Source: Polytrichum commune (Eukaryota > Streptophyta > Polytrichopsida > Polytrichales > Polytrichaceae). From it: a stretch of 64,000 nucleotides of DNA. The notes under the pieces were generated by a model. It made no database searches. It was not told where the DNA came from and saw only the letters and a program-made list of their open reading frames with translations. The translations under genes were made by a program, and so were the position numbers. The stretch spans positions 29,191,501-29,255,500 of the forward strand of contig OX485805.1 in the NCBI GenBank assembly GCA_950295325.1. Direction: 5' to 3'. Numbering within the stretch: position 1 is the stretch's first letter; every line of letters begins with the position of its first letter. Below are positions 11,771-24,770 of the stretch, one piece after another.

Positions 11771-11954
11771 TACTAGACCCTTTTACCTTGCATACCATTT
11801 ACCAAAATGTTACTTAACTAAAAAAAATTGGTGTCTATCAAGTAAGCAATGTATGTATCAAAAGAATAGCCCATTGTTTAACCAAATCCTCATGTTTGTG
11901 GGCCATGGCTAGACACCATCCTATTTGAGTCTTAGACACCGTCCCACTATGCAG

Positions 11955-12490
11955 TTTATGGTCTTTAGTGTCACATATTGATTAGTGTCACTGACCCTTT
12001 TGTTAGGCATATGTTAGGTTACACTAATGATCAACAAGTCCATCTTGAGTGTCACCTCATGACACTTGGCATTCAACTAAGTTGACTAGTATCTTGGCAT
12101 GAGTATGTTCAATAATGTAGTGAGGTGTATGCCTACGCTACACAAAGGTCTACAAGTTGACCAAAGTGTACACAACTTACACTTGCATTAATATGCTCAA
12201 GATTATCTTCCTCTTACATACTCTAATGTAAACACAAGACACTGCCATTAGTATGCTCCATAATATTTTCCCCTTGAGTATTAAATCGCAAAACTATCAT
12301 CTCAAGTATATTAGTGTGCTACACTCAATCTCTTAATGTAAATATGTTTCATTTAAAGAAATTACTCATGTTGATGAATAGTATCATATTGGCAGGTAGT
12401 GGACATGACACTTTGTGACGTCTAGGCATCTAGTTTAGGCCCTTCACAAATAGTCTACATGACACTAAATATCATGAATGTTGTAGTATT
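11955..12490 (-). repeat. CTACACTAAATA-family element, sub-type C, degraded
   Basis: The right part (TAGGCATCTAGTTTAGGCCC, CACAAATAGTCTACATGACA, CTAAATATC, ending TTGTAGTA) is the reverse complement of the left part of the element at 4857. The other end (GGTCTTTAGTGTCACATATT) is diverged. Confidence 0.5.
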
Positions 12491-15410
12491 ACTAAGGTAA
12501 AAGGGGTTGAGTAAAAACATGATCCCTATATGTATGTGGTTGATTTGTCCCAAATGGATCCTCCGACACTAATTTGGGGCCTTTGATGCTAGTTATGATG
12601 TCAAGTAGGCTTAAACTGGAATCTAGATGCTATATTATAAATTGACTACGTTTTCTCCTTGGATAATATTGTTGGAGGGCCAACTTAATGGGTTGGTATC
12701 TAGTCTTGGCCACGTATGCAAAGATGTTGTATATGTGTGAGAGTTCATGAGGTTAGATATTAATTGATTTCTTTGAATGTGATTTTGCATAGTTTTCATT
12801 TTGGATATAAATTGAGATTTTAAACACACGATTGTCGTATTCAAATAAAACTAGGCCTAGGTCCATTTGAAAAGTCTATTAGAGCCTCCAATAGAATATG
12901 CGGAAATTGATGGTATTAAGGAATTGGTTTTCATTAACTTTCATTCCCAAGGCAAGCACAATTGAAATGCAACATGGCATTCGTGCGTTGCCACTAGGTT
13001 AATACCCATGTATGCAAGGTTTTAGGTCACCAAAAAGGATATACATGCAAAATCATAGCCTCGTGTATTGACACAATTTGAAAAACATGTAAATATCATA
13101 ATGTCTAACATACATATGCCAAAAAAATGTTGATGCGTAGAATCCTTAATGTAAGCCTACAACTCTATTGCATTAAAAATAGTTTAGTACATCTACTAAA
13201 TGAAAAGATAAATATCAGTCCCCTATAGCTATGTGTATTTTGTATCCACTATCATCAAACAATACCTCTTTTGTGCACCCATGTGGGTAGGTATTAACAA
13301 TATTGTGTGCTCCCCCCTGGGTTCTCATTATACATCAATCGATTGTACAAATTCACCATCAAAATGTAGTATTTTGAAAATCATCAATATTCAATATAAT
13401 GACAATCGAATAATCGCTAAGTATTCACATATCTCTCATGAATTTCATGTATATTAAAAAAATGTATTGACGGACTCACCCATAGAAATAAGGTAATCAT
13501 AAGGTTACAAAATTTAGGAACATGTTCAGTTTTGCTTGAATTTGAGTTGATGGATGTTATTCTGCATTTTAAAGACAATTTGGAAACGTATGTTTAGTAG
13601 GTGAGCTTTACACTTCACTACTTTGGGTCTACTAGGCATAGGTCAACTAGATTCTACTAGTGTGATAGAGAGTGTAAGTAGGGGTCGCGACTACGTTTGA
13701 AATTAACCGAACTCCCGATACGAGTTGTGTGTGTGCAATAATACTAGTCACAAATTGAACGGGTCCATTCGTATTTGACAAGGTCGCATGATTGTTGCTT
13801 GCACTTTTTGGTGAACAATTTCAAAGACATGGCAAACAAGTTATTGACAATCATGAGTAACTTAGTTCTTACTATGTGTAATAATACGTTGTGGGGAATA
13901 AAAAGCGGCCTTGGGAAGTCATTATTGGAGGCTAGTTGATTGCTCAACTACCGTAATACGTCATGAGCCCACACCCCCTACCGTACAAGAGAAAGAGAAA
14001 TAATGCTAACCGAAACTCATGTTTGGAGACCATGTATAACTAACACCACCGTAGTAGAAGTAATGAAATCTTGTTCATCAAAATACTTAACACTTGCAAA
14101 TAAGAACAAAAATAAGATGAAAAACTTGTAAAAACTTCGAGCCCATGAGGATGAAATGTTGGACAATTATGAACATTTAATGTATGAGCAATAAACTAAG
14201 TGCAATATTGTGTTGTCTATGTTTGTTTCATAGATAAATGCTTGAGTTTCATTCACAATTGAACTTGGGATGACATCTTCTTGGAAATTTTTGTCGAAAT
14301 TTCTATGAAATGCTTTCATCCACATAAGGAAACATTTCATCCCTCTAGTGATGAATTGGTTTCACTGGTACGATACATGCTCCTTTATGTATTCGCTACA
14401 CATGCGCTCTCAATTATGTGACATAATTCAATCAAACCTTACGTGAATAGAATTGTAGTTATATGCATTTAAGATCGTTTCTTGAATTTGGACTCTTATC
14501 GATTTTATCGTAACATGGGGACCTTGATAGTTCATCCATACCTTTTGCTTTGGTGTTGTTTACCTATCTCTAAGTTAAGTGTCTCGACCATACGTTATAA
14601 CACATCTTTGATTGAGAGGGACATAACAAAAATTTAGCCAAGGAAGTTTTATTGTGTGGACCTCAAAAGTAATTGGGCAATTTGCAAGCTATCGTGCTCA
14701 AATTGTAGCATAAATATGAAAAGCCCACCTCGATGCGACTAGCCTATAGAAGGATAATAACGTACTTCAACATAATGATATCACAAACCCACCAAAAACA
14801 ATGAGAAAGAGCTTCATGCCATTATTAGATCTCAAGCAACAAGGAAGTAGGTGACTCCATTCATGAGTAGAAAACATGGTCCCAAACAACCACATTTGTT
14901 GAATTAACATGCCCAATCTATACCCATCGTAGGTTTTTGTGCCAATTTTACAAGCACGTTGTAACAAACCCTGTTGTCTAGGACTGTGTTTTCTCTTACA
15001 TTGATTTGTCCTATCAATGTGGGCTCCCACATGAAGTTAAAAAAATGCTAAAACTCTTTAATCAAAGGCATTATTATTTACTGAGTAAGCAATTTCATGT
15101 TCATAGTGTTGATACTAATTTTTGTTCATATGTAAGTAAAAAAATGATAATCTTTGAACAAATAAATAAACAAATTCAGCAACGTGTAACTTCAGATGAT
15201 AACTCGCACTAATAGGACAAATTTTGGTGTAGTGATTTAACATAGCCCATGTTACACGTGTAATCTAGAACTCGTCATTCAATATGACATCAACACGAAC
15301 TATGTAAAATGCATTCAAAGCGACCTATGTCAAACGGACACCCAATACTCCCTTGTTGTGTCAAATGCCACAAAAATTTATTTCACTTATCAAGGGAACA
15401 AAGAAAAAGA
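12491..15410. other. Gene-free AT-rich stretch
   Basis: No gene could be supported on either strand. Short open frames (60-90 codons) have AT-driven composition and no recognisable motif. Confidence 0.55.
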
Positions 15411-15634
15411 ACTACAACATATATGGTATTTAGTGTCACTTACTATTTGGAGTTGCACAATACTTCAACTATTTATTGGGAAGGTAAAACTTTACCAGCA
15501 AAGTCACTTATGTTCTACAATGTCCAAACAATCCAATCAACATTCGTGAGTAAAAATTGAAATCGAGAGTAACAAATTATTGCATTGCGTGATTCCAAAT
15601 AGTAAGTGACACTAAATACCATAAACGGTGTAGA
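15411..15634 (+). repeat. CTACACTAAATA-family MITE, sub-type B
   Basis: Left end CTACAACATATATGGTATTT, then AGTGTCACTTACTATTTGGA. Right end TCCAAATAGTAAGTGACACT, then AAATACCATAAACGGTGTAG. The ends are imperfect inverted complements over about 50 bases. Confidence 0.75.
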
Positions 15635-15820
15635 TGTAGGTTATCAAAGTGACTTATTAATTTAGGTTTATTATTTTCTTAAGCCGAGATTATAATTTTG
15701 TGTACCATGATAGCACACCAACGTAGTACGGATGTTACAAAAACAAACCGGAGCATCAAGGGCTTACTTAGTGAAAATGACATTGTCAGGAAAAAAAAAA
15801 CATGATCATAGCACTATGTA

Positions 15821-16110
15821 ACTCTTGAAAAAACAAGTGTATTTTAACACACACAAACAATACCTATACATAGTAGACTCACGATTCATGGAATTAACAA
15901 TGGGTTTCTATCGGTAACTCCTTAAAAGAAGTGTAGTTTAACACACACAAAAGCGGTAACTATAATTAGTGGAGTCGTGATCCATACAATCAACGAAATT
16001 GGGTCTTTATTCGGTCGCTCCTCAAAAGAGGTGTCTAACACACACAAGCGGCGACTATAATTAGTGGAGTCATGATCCTTAATGAAACCGTGAAAGCGTC
16101 CATGAATAGT
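15821..16110. repeat. Three-unit tandem repeat, about 95-100 bp
   Basis: Each unit contains AAAAGAAGTGTAGTTTAACA-like sequence, ACACACAA, GCGGTAACTATAATTAGTGG and AGTCGTGATCC. Units start near 15821, 15916 and 16019. No coding potential is seen. Confidence 0.65.
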
Positions 16111-16439
16111 TCTTTTTATCGGGTATTTTCACGACACAAAAGGCGCAATCCTACTTGGAATCCCGCAAGGTCATTGGGCCGAGGTAGTAGTTGTTGTTAG
16201 GAATATTAGTGGACGTGGTTCCGGAGCCCACCAAGTTTAGCAGCCTCCAAATTAGTGGTCCCCCACCAAAGCTCAAGCCTACTAAATTAGCAGGGCTAAC
16301 ACATAGGTAGAAACCTTAGCTCACAAGCCTCACATTTTTTTTGATGCTATTTTATGTCGGTGTGATAGTCCAAAATACATTTAACCCTTCCTAAACTTAG
16401 TAAACTCTTGAAATGCAATCATGTTCTCATGGTGAGGGC

Positions 16440-16615
16440 TAGATGCCCACATGTTTAAATTGAGCCTCTACCACTCTTACCTAAGGTGAAAATGCATGCA
16501 ATTTTATTACAATGTATGTATGTTTTCGTGAGAAATTTGACCCCAAAATTAGTATCAGAGACCCCAAATTAGTCTCGAGGGAGTTACTTGAGATGAATAA
16601 GCCACGGACCAATTG
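16440..16615 (+). repeat. Dispersed repeat, family G, copy 2
   Basis: GAAAATGCATGCAATTTTAT, AATTTGACCCCAAAATTAGT and GAGATGAATAAGCCAC match 11638-11750. Confidence 0.4.
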
Positions 16616-16884
16616 GATTAGCGTGTGTTTTTATTCAGAGTTACAGAATGCAATAGCGTCTTACTTGGGGGTTCGATTCTTACTAATGAAAGTTCAGTAG
16701 GTTTTGGGACATTGGTTTTGGATGGGGTGTTGATTTTGAGCACCCTCTACGTTAAGTCTAGCTTGAAATAGGAACAATCTTACTATTTCTTCCTAAAAGT
16801 GTGGACCCACACTAAATACCACAAACAATGTAGGATGAATCCCCATGTGTTTATGACCCAAGTTGTGAATGTGGGTGCTAATCT

Positions 16885-17278
16885 CTACACTAAAATATTG
16901 TATTTGACACCATATGGTATTTTGTGTCACTACGATAACTATCCTAACGGCACTTCTTATCAAAAAAACATTAAAAAAGAAATCCCACATACTATCATCG
17001 CAACTTACTTTAAGTTCATCCACTTTTTGGTATATTATGCGTCCTCACATTTGTGTGATGAAATATTATAATGGATGATTGAAATTTGGATGAAAAATCA
17101 CTTAGTAAGCGACAGTAATTACAACATTGTAAAACTTTAAAATCCCAAATACAACTTACAAGGAACGGCAAACAATATGAGGTTCACATTTAGTGTTGGT
17201 GACACTACACGAACAACCTACAAGTAGTAATGAGCAAGACAAATACAATGGGTGACACTAAACACAATATTTAGTGTA
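16885..17278. repeat. CTACACTAAATA-family MITE, sub-type A
   Basis: Left CTACACTAAAATATTGTATT; right GACACTAAACACAATATTTA then GTGTA. It carries the sub-type A interior marker TTACAAGGAACGGCAAACAA and a CACTACGATAAC...CACTTCTTAT segment, as in the copies at 18808, 29693 and 30573. Confidence 0.6.
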
Positions 17279-17672
17279 ATCGGTAATTTCTTGAATTTTT
17301 ATTGAATATTACACAACGAGGGGACAAACGAATCGGGTCTTGGGTGAGTTTTGGGGGGTGAATCGGTGTAAATATTGGGGGCACTAATAAGGGTGAGGCC
17401 GTGGTCAAACACTAGGGCGGGTGCTTTAGTGGGCTAAAAGGCTTGCATTACCAAATTGGGGTTGCTTGCAAAGTGGGCCGCATTAGGACCCCCTCCCCTT
17501 TAGGGCCATCATGCTTAGCCGCCACTTCGGGAAGCACTTGTTTTGAGCCTCTCCTTATATATGTACGGTTGTTCTTCGTTTAACTTACTAGGCTCTTGAG
17601 AGGGGGTGGGACCCTTCCCGGCCTCCCTTCCGTCCACCACTCTTTATTACCCACCTTGCCCACTTGGAGGTG

Positions 17673-18078
17673 TCCACTAAAAAGGATATTTAGTGTTTGA
17701 TACACTAAATATGAACGCATACATTAAATGTCAATAACCCTATGAAAGTAAGTAACATTAAATGTAAACTCAAACACTACATATCAACTATGGTAATATG
17801 TGGTAATTACATGTTTGAATTTAGTGTGTGTTAGGGTATTATAAAAGAATATTGATAAATGAAGAGAGATCAACGAGCAGGAAGGTGGGGCGCAAACCCC
17901 AAAATTGCAAGTCCAATGACAACCATGCTTCACAAGAAGGGAGGTGGTAGTAAGGAAGGTAACGGCACATTTATGTCTAACACTAATTGCCAAGGAATTG
18001 AGATTTAGTGTTGAGCAGGGTAGGGTGGTAACAACATTGAAAATATTATCAAACATTGAATATCCTATTTAGTGTGAT
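17673..18078. repeat. CTACACTAAATA-family MITE, unclassified sub-type
   Basis: The left end has CACTAAAAAGGATATTTAGTG, written in two parts as CACTAAAAAGG and ATATTTAGTG. The right end is GAATATCCTATTTAGTGTGA. The interior has several further TTTAGTGT/ACACTAAAT motifs. The interior differs from sub-types A-C. Confidence 0.5.
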
Positions 18079-18243
18079 TGGTTTAGTGTGGCATGAAAAT
18101 TGGTGTGTCATGCTCATTAGAGTAGTCCTCATGGCAAAAGCACATTATGTTGGACGAGCATACATGTCATTATTTCAATAGGAAAATCCATGAAATAACA
18201 TGCAATTTGGATGTTAAAATGTTTGGTTGATTTGACCTTAATG

Positions 18244-18440
18244 TTACACTAAATATTGTATTTACTGTCACTTACAATTTGGAATCACTCAATGCGAGAC
18301 CTATTTATTGTATATCTTTTCTTTTTTTGGTCAACAAAGGTCGGATTGGTTGTTTGGACACTATGGTACACTAATCGTAAAAAGATATACAATTGTATAA
18401 TCTCAATTAACAAGTCACTAAATACAATATTCAGGGTAGT
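18244..18440. repeat. CTACACTAAATA-family MITE, sub-type B
   Basis: Left TTACACTAAATATTGTATTT then ACTGTCACTTACAATTTGGA; right AAGTCACTAAATACAATATT then CAGGGTAGT. Confidence 0.6.
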
Positions 18441-18807
18441 TTTAAAGTTCCCAAATTAGTCTAGTCCAAGTTGCATGAGATGACTCAACCACAAACCTAG
18501 AGGGCGTAACACTTTTATGTTGGATGGATGAGAGGTAAGGGCTGGGGCGAACCAACCCATACACTGGTTCCTTGGAGGCAAGGATTTAGGCATCCCACAA
18601 GAAATGAGTTTATGAGTTGATTTGCCCAAATCAGAGGTAAGCACATATGTGATAATTCCCTCTCACTGGCCTCTATGGGTTGTCATGTAGCATTAATTGA
18701 AAATATTCACTATATCAACAATAAAAGGTCTTTATTTGAAGTTAAAAAACTTTTTTTTCCATGCACTAATTTGTAATGAGTTGGACCTTGTCTTTGGTTG
18801 CATTGTA

Positions 18808-19075
18808 CCACACTAAATATGATATTTAGTGTCACATGTATCTTATGTTACTATGATAACTTTTTGGACGACACTTCTTATGAATAAGTGAACAAACATT
18901 GTCATGGATGATGGATGAGTTCATCCATTGGCCAACACCCTTGTCAACAACTTGTGACGAAATATTGTCATGGATGATTGAAATTTGGATGAAAAATCAC
19001 TCGGTAAGTGACAGTAAGTGCAACACTGTAAATCTATGATCCCCCACAAACTCTTTACAAGGAATGACAAATACT
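18808..19075 (-). repeat. CTACACTAAATA-family MITE, sub-type A, truncated
   Basis: One end is intact (CCACACTAAATATGATATTT, AGTGTCACA). The interior markers (GACACTTCTTAT, AACTTGTGACGAAATATTGT, TTTACAAGGAATGACAAATA) are present in the orientation opposite to the 29693 copy. The far end is missing. Confidence 0.55.
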
Positions 19076-19638
19076 CTTGGGATTTTTTCCTCATGTTTGA
19101 CTTTCTCCCCCTTCTTTCCCTGTAACTATAGTAGCGATTGCTAAAAACAACAACAACAACATTTCTCTGCAATGGTCCTTTGACATTTACATCAAGAGAG
19201 CCTTTTTTCCTCTCATGACAAAATTTGTTGGACCACGATAGTGGATAATGCATGTAGTCCTTGAAATAGGCCTTTTTGGGGATCTCAAGTATTATGGTCA
19301 CTCTTACATTTTTTTTCTTGATGTAAATTGAAGTAGTCCCAAGACGAGCTCAACGACCAATCACATTATTAGAGGAGCAAGGGACGACTTCATGGTCCAC
19401 TATGTAAATAACCCCTAATAGCACAATCTACAACTACAAGGGGGAACCCAATACTAGGACCCCAAGGACGCAAAGAAATAATACCCATAGATATTTTTGT
19501 TGTCCTTCCAATGCAAAATGATAATGCTTCTATGAATAATGCGTGAGTGAATTGATCATCCATTGTTTCTACCACTACAAAGTTATTTATTTTAAAGTAT
19601 CAAACTAGTAGTCCAAGCACACCATCCGCTTGGGAGAA
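19076..19638. other. Gene-free stretch
   Basis: No gene is seen. An open frame on the minus strand (18921-19301) overlaps the MITE and is not supported. Confidence 0.5.
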
Positions 19639-19796
19639 TTAGCTAACTTATGAGATAGCGAAGATTGGTTAACCAATATGCTAACTAATTAGAATCATGG
19701 CCACACTGCCTGCACCACCTAGTTAGGAGAATTAACCAACAATATGAGTTAGTGTGAATTAACTAATGATTATCCTATCTCACAAGGTTAACCAAT
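19639..19796. repeat. Imperfect inverted-repeat element
   Basis: TTAGCTAACTTATGAGATAG at the left is matched by CTATCTCACAAGGTTAACCA at the right in inverted orientation, with several mismatches. GGTTAACC-type motifs recur in between. It is probably an old MITE. Confidence 0.4.
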
Positions 19797-20615
19797 TTGA
19801 GAAATGGGTTAAGGTTGACTGTGCCAAACGTTTTACTCAACCTTGCCCAAGCTTCGAAGATTGCACTAAATGTGAATACGTAATAAGCTAGTTTTATACA
19901 TCTAACTACAAACAATGAAAATGTAGTATAATGAATATTCTATTCTAAAATTTAAGGTCTATTCTATATGTACTTCAAAAATAGTGCAAGCCACTTTGTA
20001 GAGGAACGGGACAAAAATAAAGAATTCGAGAGGTGAGCATTGAAAACAATTATGGAGGTAATAGTTGGTAAGAAGTTACTTAGCATTAGGGGTATGGATG
20101 AGTTATTAAGAGTTCGTTGCAAAAGCAAGGCTCAAAAAGTTAGATAACTTCAAGTTTTTAAAGTTTATTATATTTTTTCTGAACTTAACTAGGCAGTGCA
20201 GACGTGAGATTGATTAGCTTCCATGTAGATTAGGTTACCTCACATGTTAGCTAATACTCCTATCCAGATGGTACATGCATAATATAACTAAATAGATTTG
20301 TTACCTTCTTTAACAAAGCCTCAACTAGGTAGTGCATGTGGACCCTAAAAGGTTGAGCCTCCTTCAAGCCTTGAGCCCCACATAAACCATGCTCATGCTC
20401 AAAGTAATGAACATAAGCCAAGCTCTTTGGTGCTAAGGTAATTCACCTCAATTATTGATAAGGATAACAAGTGCTACTCAATAACTAATTTGTGTTATAA
20501 AGCATCTAGGAAAATAAATTGATTTTAATGTCCAAACAAAGATTGTGGCTACCGCTACATTGTTGAAATGCAACTAAGGTATGTGGGGCCTAAAATGGAC
20601 ATTTTCTTTTGTTAT

Positions 20616-20920
20616 GCACCCACTTCTCGTATGATATGAAACACGTGATTAGTGGGTGATGATTAGTAAATCGAAATCAAGGTTGTAGCCATTTTCCTTG
20701 TGAAAGTTTTGAGCACATTATGAAAGCAACGATAATAATGATCAAATATGCCCCCCTTAATTTTATGTTGACGATTGAGTCTCAATTAGTTAACAAATTG
20801 AGCAAGAAGTCCAATCTCTTTTCAACACATGTATGTTGGTTGTCTGCTCAAAGATTTACACCTAACCATGCATTAGTCCAGTGTAGGTGTCCAATTAACA
20901 CAAGTAACTAAATTAGACCC
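20616..20920 (+). repeat. Family D repeat
   Basis: Nearly full length. It begins CACCCACTTCTCGTATGATA and ends GTAGGTGTCCAATTAACACA then AGTAACTAAATTAGACC. Its middle is diverged from the copy at 43190. Confidence 0.65.
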
Positions 20921-20979
20921 CCATTTGTTCATTGTCATGTCCAAGTGCAAGAATTCCGAGCATGTTAATGTTGATCTTA

Positions 20980-21290
20980 CATATATATATATATATAAAC
21001 ATATACCATTTGGATATCTATAATGAGGATATGACCTTTTTTCAATACCATACATATTTGATATCATTCAAATCTACATACCATGCAAAAACTTTCATAC
21101 CTAGGAAAAACCACCCTAGTATCATTATGGTTTAGAATGGTGTTGACCCAAAGAACAACACATGCATACAAAAACTTCCTCACCTTAAGATACCCATCAA
21201 ATATCAATATTTGATTGGTATCACAATTTTAATACTCATGGCATGTAAGTTCTTTGATACCATTATTGATGTTGATTAGTGATAGAATGC
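20980..21290 (-). repeat. Dispersed repeat, family F, copy 1
   Basis: In reverse complement, the ATAATGATACTAGGGTGG, TTTTTCCTAGGTATGAAAGT and TTGCATGGTATGTAGATTTG segments match 31995-32060 on the plus strand. The family is rich in GGTATCA/TGATACC motifs. Confidence 0.45.
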
Positions 21291-21558
21291 ATTCACCCTT
21301 ACCATACGAAACCAACATTGGTATCAAACTTACATTTGCATGAAATCATGTTGAAAGAATGACCTAAGAGTACCTTGACCTAGATGTTGGATTTGAACGT
21401 TTGATATAGGTACAACTCAATGAAGCTTGGTAAAACATGATCAAGACAAGGAAGGTTGGGGTCCCGTTCATGTTGGTGTATAAAAGAACATCAATCCTAT
21501 TTTTTATTTATCATATTCCACACAACTCAATCAAAGGCGATTATCTATTGGGATTGTG

Positions 21559-21703
21559 CATAACATTATTCAGATCCATAACATTGTTTTGTGGGACTGA
21601 CAATATTATGCAAAATATTCCCACATTCATATTGAATGTGGGAATATTCTACATAATACTATCAGTCCCACAGAACATTGTTATGGATCTGAATAATGTT
21701 ATG
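21559..21703. repeat. Near-perfect 71-bp foldback (hairpin)
   Basis: Arms 21559-21629 and 21633-21703 are reverse complements with 6 mismatches in 71 positions, separated by 3 bases. The inner arm is AATATTCCCACATTCA and its inverse. Transcribed from either strand it would form one long hairpin. It could be a foldback transposon remnant or a young small-RNA locus. No other copy is seen in the window. Confidence 0.85.
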
Positions 21704-22525
21704 TGGACATTGAGTATTAGGACCTATTTGTTTACAAGACTTGGAAGTAAGATTGAAGTTGACTTTAATGCACAAAGTACATTTTAAAGGAGGTTTTACA
21801 CTTGTACTAAGGTAGATGAGGCTAATGTGGACACCTCCAGCTCTGAGGAATCATCTATCCAATGGATTTGAGCATTAGAAGCTTGAGCATGTTAGCAATT
21901 ACAAATTAAGACCAATTAGTTTGAAGTCGTTGAAATCAGTGTTGAGGAAGGTGTTGAACTAGGCTTTGGAATCAAATATTATTTGCTTCCCAATCTGGTG
22001 TTATAGGGGGGAACTCTTTCATCGTACAATGTTGTGTAAGTGGACAATATCACTAACAAATTCTACATGGGTCATTTGCCAATGAGAACCAAGTTTAATG
22101 CCAATATTGATTGTGTCATGCCTCTAAAGACGTCACATGCAAGATAAAATGTTGTCTAACTAGCTTTTATTTATAGAACACCCATAATACAAGGTGGTTG
22201 GCACCTAATGGCAACAACTGCCTCCTTTGCCCAAGTTGTTGCCTCCTAATTTGCCCACAAAAATAAAGCATGTCATAGGTCGTGGATAGCACCCCTATTC
22301 AAGGAGGATGCTGGGTGTACTTTAATTTTTGTGAAGGTGACTAACCCAAATATCATCAAGGTGGCGGCTATATCAACACATATTGCTCACCTACCAAATT
22401 AGAGCGAGTGTATTGTTCATTAGGAGCCAAAAATAGGTGTGCAATTAAGGAAGCTAACCGAATTGGCCTTAATCACCTTAGAAGAATATCAACCTCGTGG
22501 TGATGTTTCCCATAGTGTTTGGGGA
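21704..22525. other. Gene-free stretch
   Basis: Nothing supportable was found. The open frame 21437-21787 is mostly the foldback itself. Confidence 0.5.
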
Positions 22526-22545
22526 GGGGGGGGGGGGGGTGGGGG
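22526..22545. repeat. Interrupted poly(G) tract
   Basis: G-rich run interrupted by one A and one T. Confidence 0.8.
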
Positions 22546-22642
22546 AGTTTGGCATAAGGTTGAGGGCATCTATAACCGATAAAATAAGAGAGTTTGCATT
22601 TGTTTAGGAGGAGTTATAGGATGGAATTTTCTTGCAAGAATG

Positions 22643-22643
<1 letters not shown>

Positions 22644-22674
<31 letters not shown>
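22644..22674. repeat. (AT)n microsatellite
   Basis: About 15 AT units. Confidence 0.9.
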
Positions 22675-22677
<3 letters not shown>

Positions 22678-22904
22678 TGAGTATGAAAATTGCTACAAAT
22701 TTAGAAGTAGTAATGTTTAGGAGAGCATAAAATTGATAAGTTAACCCATAGCCGCTCATCTAAATACTAATTCTTGGGTACGACAATTGTCAAAAATCAT
22801 ATGAAGATAATCAATTACAAGCCATCACCCACATAAACTTTAACTCCATTTGTTTAAAAATTATAGATCTCATCCATGTCGGCGTTTCAAGTACCCCAGT
22901 GAGT

Positions 22905-23150
22905 GGTTAAATGAACATGATCAATTATGGAACCTTGACCTTAATCGGTTGAGATCCTAGTGTTTCTCAATCCAACCAATGACATGTTGACATCTTTTGG
23001 TTTTTCTTTATTAATGTGAGGCATATTTCATAAATTCCTCTAAAATGATGGGTAATTTTCCAAAAATCTTGAAGGTCAACATGATATTTCTCAAAACTCA
23101 ACTAGTTCATATTTAATTAGTGGTTGGTTCTCCCTTATACATGTTTTTTC
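22905..23150 (-). repeat. Family I MITE copy
   Basis: Reverse orientation: TTAATCGGTTGAGATCCTAG, CAACCAATGACATGTTGACA, AAATTCCTCTAAAATGATGG and TTCTCAAAACTCAACTAGTT are the complement of the family I interior. The terminal repeats are decayed. Confidence 0.65.
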
Positions 23151-24159
23151 CCCCATATACATGTTGAGATGCTCCAAGGTGCAAAAGATCCATGCTTTTG
23201 ACTATATGAAGTCTCTACACCATTTTGGTAAGTAGTGTGGTTAATAATTCAATATATATATATATAGCTACTATACATCGTTTCTATTTATAGAAGGTAG
23301 GATGTCCTAGTTCTCAGTGTGCATTCTACTCTCGTCAATGCTCTATGTCACCTCTACTAGTGCCAGGGTGGAGCCTCCTCAAGGGATTCGAGTGGGTCTC
23401 AACCAATGTAAGAATGACACATGGCAAAGTTTGAAGTAAAATAACCCATTTTGTAAAGCCCTCTAGAGTGCTTAATTGGTTTGTGTTTTCCAAAATTAAA
23501 ATAAATTATGATACACAACAATCAAAAGTGCTCAGTCCTATTAATAACCCATGAACAATAAAAAACAATGTAGTGTGAAAATGACATACAAGACTTATAG
23601 AAGGCATTTAGGTTACCAACGAAGAGTCCACCCTTGTGTCAAGCCCACGTACTCACACAATAATTGAACACTCCTAAATAATATTCTGAACTTTGAAACG
23701 AGCTCAGTCAATATACATATGACACAAAACAATTTTGCTTTAAGAAAAAAAGAAAAAGTCTTGAACAAATGTCAAAGTTACAACTGTGCTACATCAAATG
23801 AAAAATGTCACAACTTAGACGATGTCACGTCAAGTTGATATCAGCCTCTATCTCACGGAGACCATCACACTTTATGAATCTAGAGAAAGTAACCTTTTCG
23901 ACACCATCTTCATGTAGTTTGAGTCCCCACAAAGCCATATGTTTGAGCTTCCCGGGCTTTTACATTCAAATTTCATTCCCATTTTCATGCATCGTGTGTG
24001 TGTGTGTGATATCTTTTTATCCAACATGATTACTTTGTCATCCATGACTACTACTTTCTCTGCAACGAAGGAAGGGCCGGTGGAAGCGAATTAAAAGGCC
24101 GACGAAAGGGATGTCCCTTATCCCACGGGCACTCAAGCCACAAACGAAGGACTCATCGG
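23151..24159. other. Gene-free stretch
   Basis: No gene is seen. A short (AT)n run lies near 23252-23267 and a (GT)n run near 23995-24008. Confidence 0.5.
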
Positions 24160-24333
24160 GTGTCACTAACAATAATAATAATAAGAACAATAATAATAAT
24201 AATAGTTGTAGTGTTTGAGTATAATAAAGGAGGGGGGGTCTTTGCTGTGTCACCTGACTTCATCAATGGTGTCAGCCACTGCCCCCCTCCTCCAAATTAT
24301 TATTATTCTTATTATTCTTATTATTACATTACC
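24160..24333. repeat. Inverted pair of AAT/ATT microsatellites
   Basis: An AATAATAAT-type run near 24170-24205 faces a TTATTATTATTC-type run near 24297-24329. The two could pair, but simple composition is a sufficient explanation. Confidence 0.6.
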
Positions 24334-24770
24334 CGTCCTTTACACTCAATATGATATGAAAATCGTAAACAACTTTATGAAACTATGTATCCGATAGCAC
24401 AAAAGCTTTGGAAGCAATGAGAATAACAAGAATAGTCTTGAACTCTTTTATGAAAGTAAAATGACTTGAATAATCGTAGTGTTACTGAGATGTTTAACGT
24501 TGCGTTGTGGGGTTGGGAATCCTTAAAGGATCCTCCGCATGATATTCTTGGATTTGACATGTTTTACACATGCTCAACATGTGGATCTATAGTTAGGGAT
24601 CTATTTGTCTACAAGGAGAGGATGTTTTTCTTTTTTCCTTTGAAATTGCCGATTGTATTAAGAAAGCTTTTGACTTGTAGAGTCTTTGTAATGTTATGAT
24701 GATGTGTTATTTCATTCTTCAACAAATAGTTTTGCTCTTTGTTCTTACAACTTGTAGTCTACTCCCTCCA

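Noticed and set aside
16030-16075. Gypsy-type primer-binding-site neighbourhood (GGCGACT...GTGGAGTC)
   Set aside because: The resemblance is superficial. The segment belongs to a three-unit tandem repeat, and no LTRs or coding domains are adjacent.
21437-21787. 116-codon frame
   Set aside because: It spans the 145-bp foldback, whose symmetry explains the open frame.
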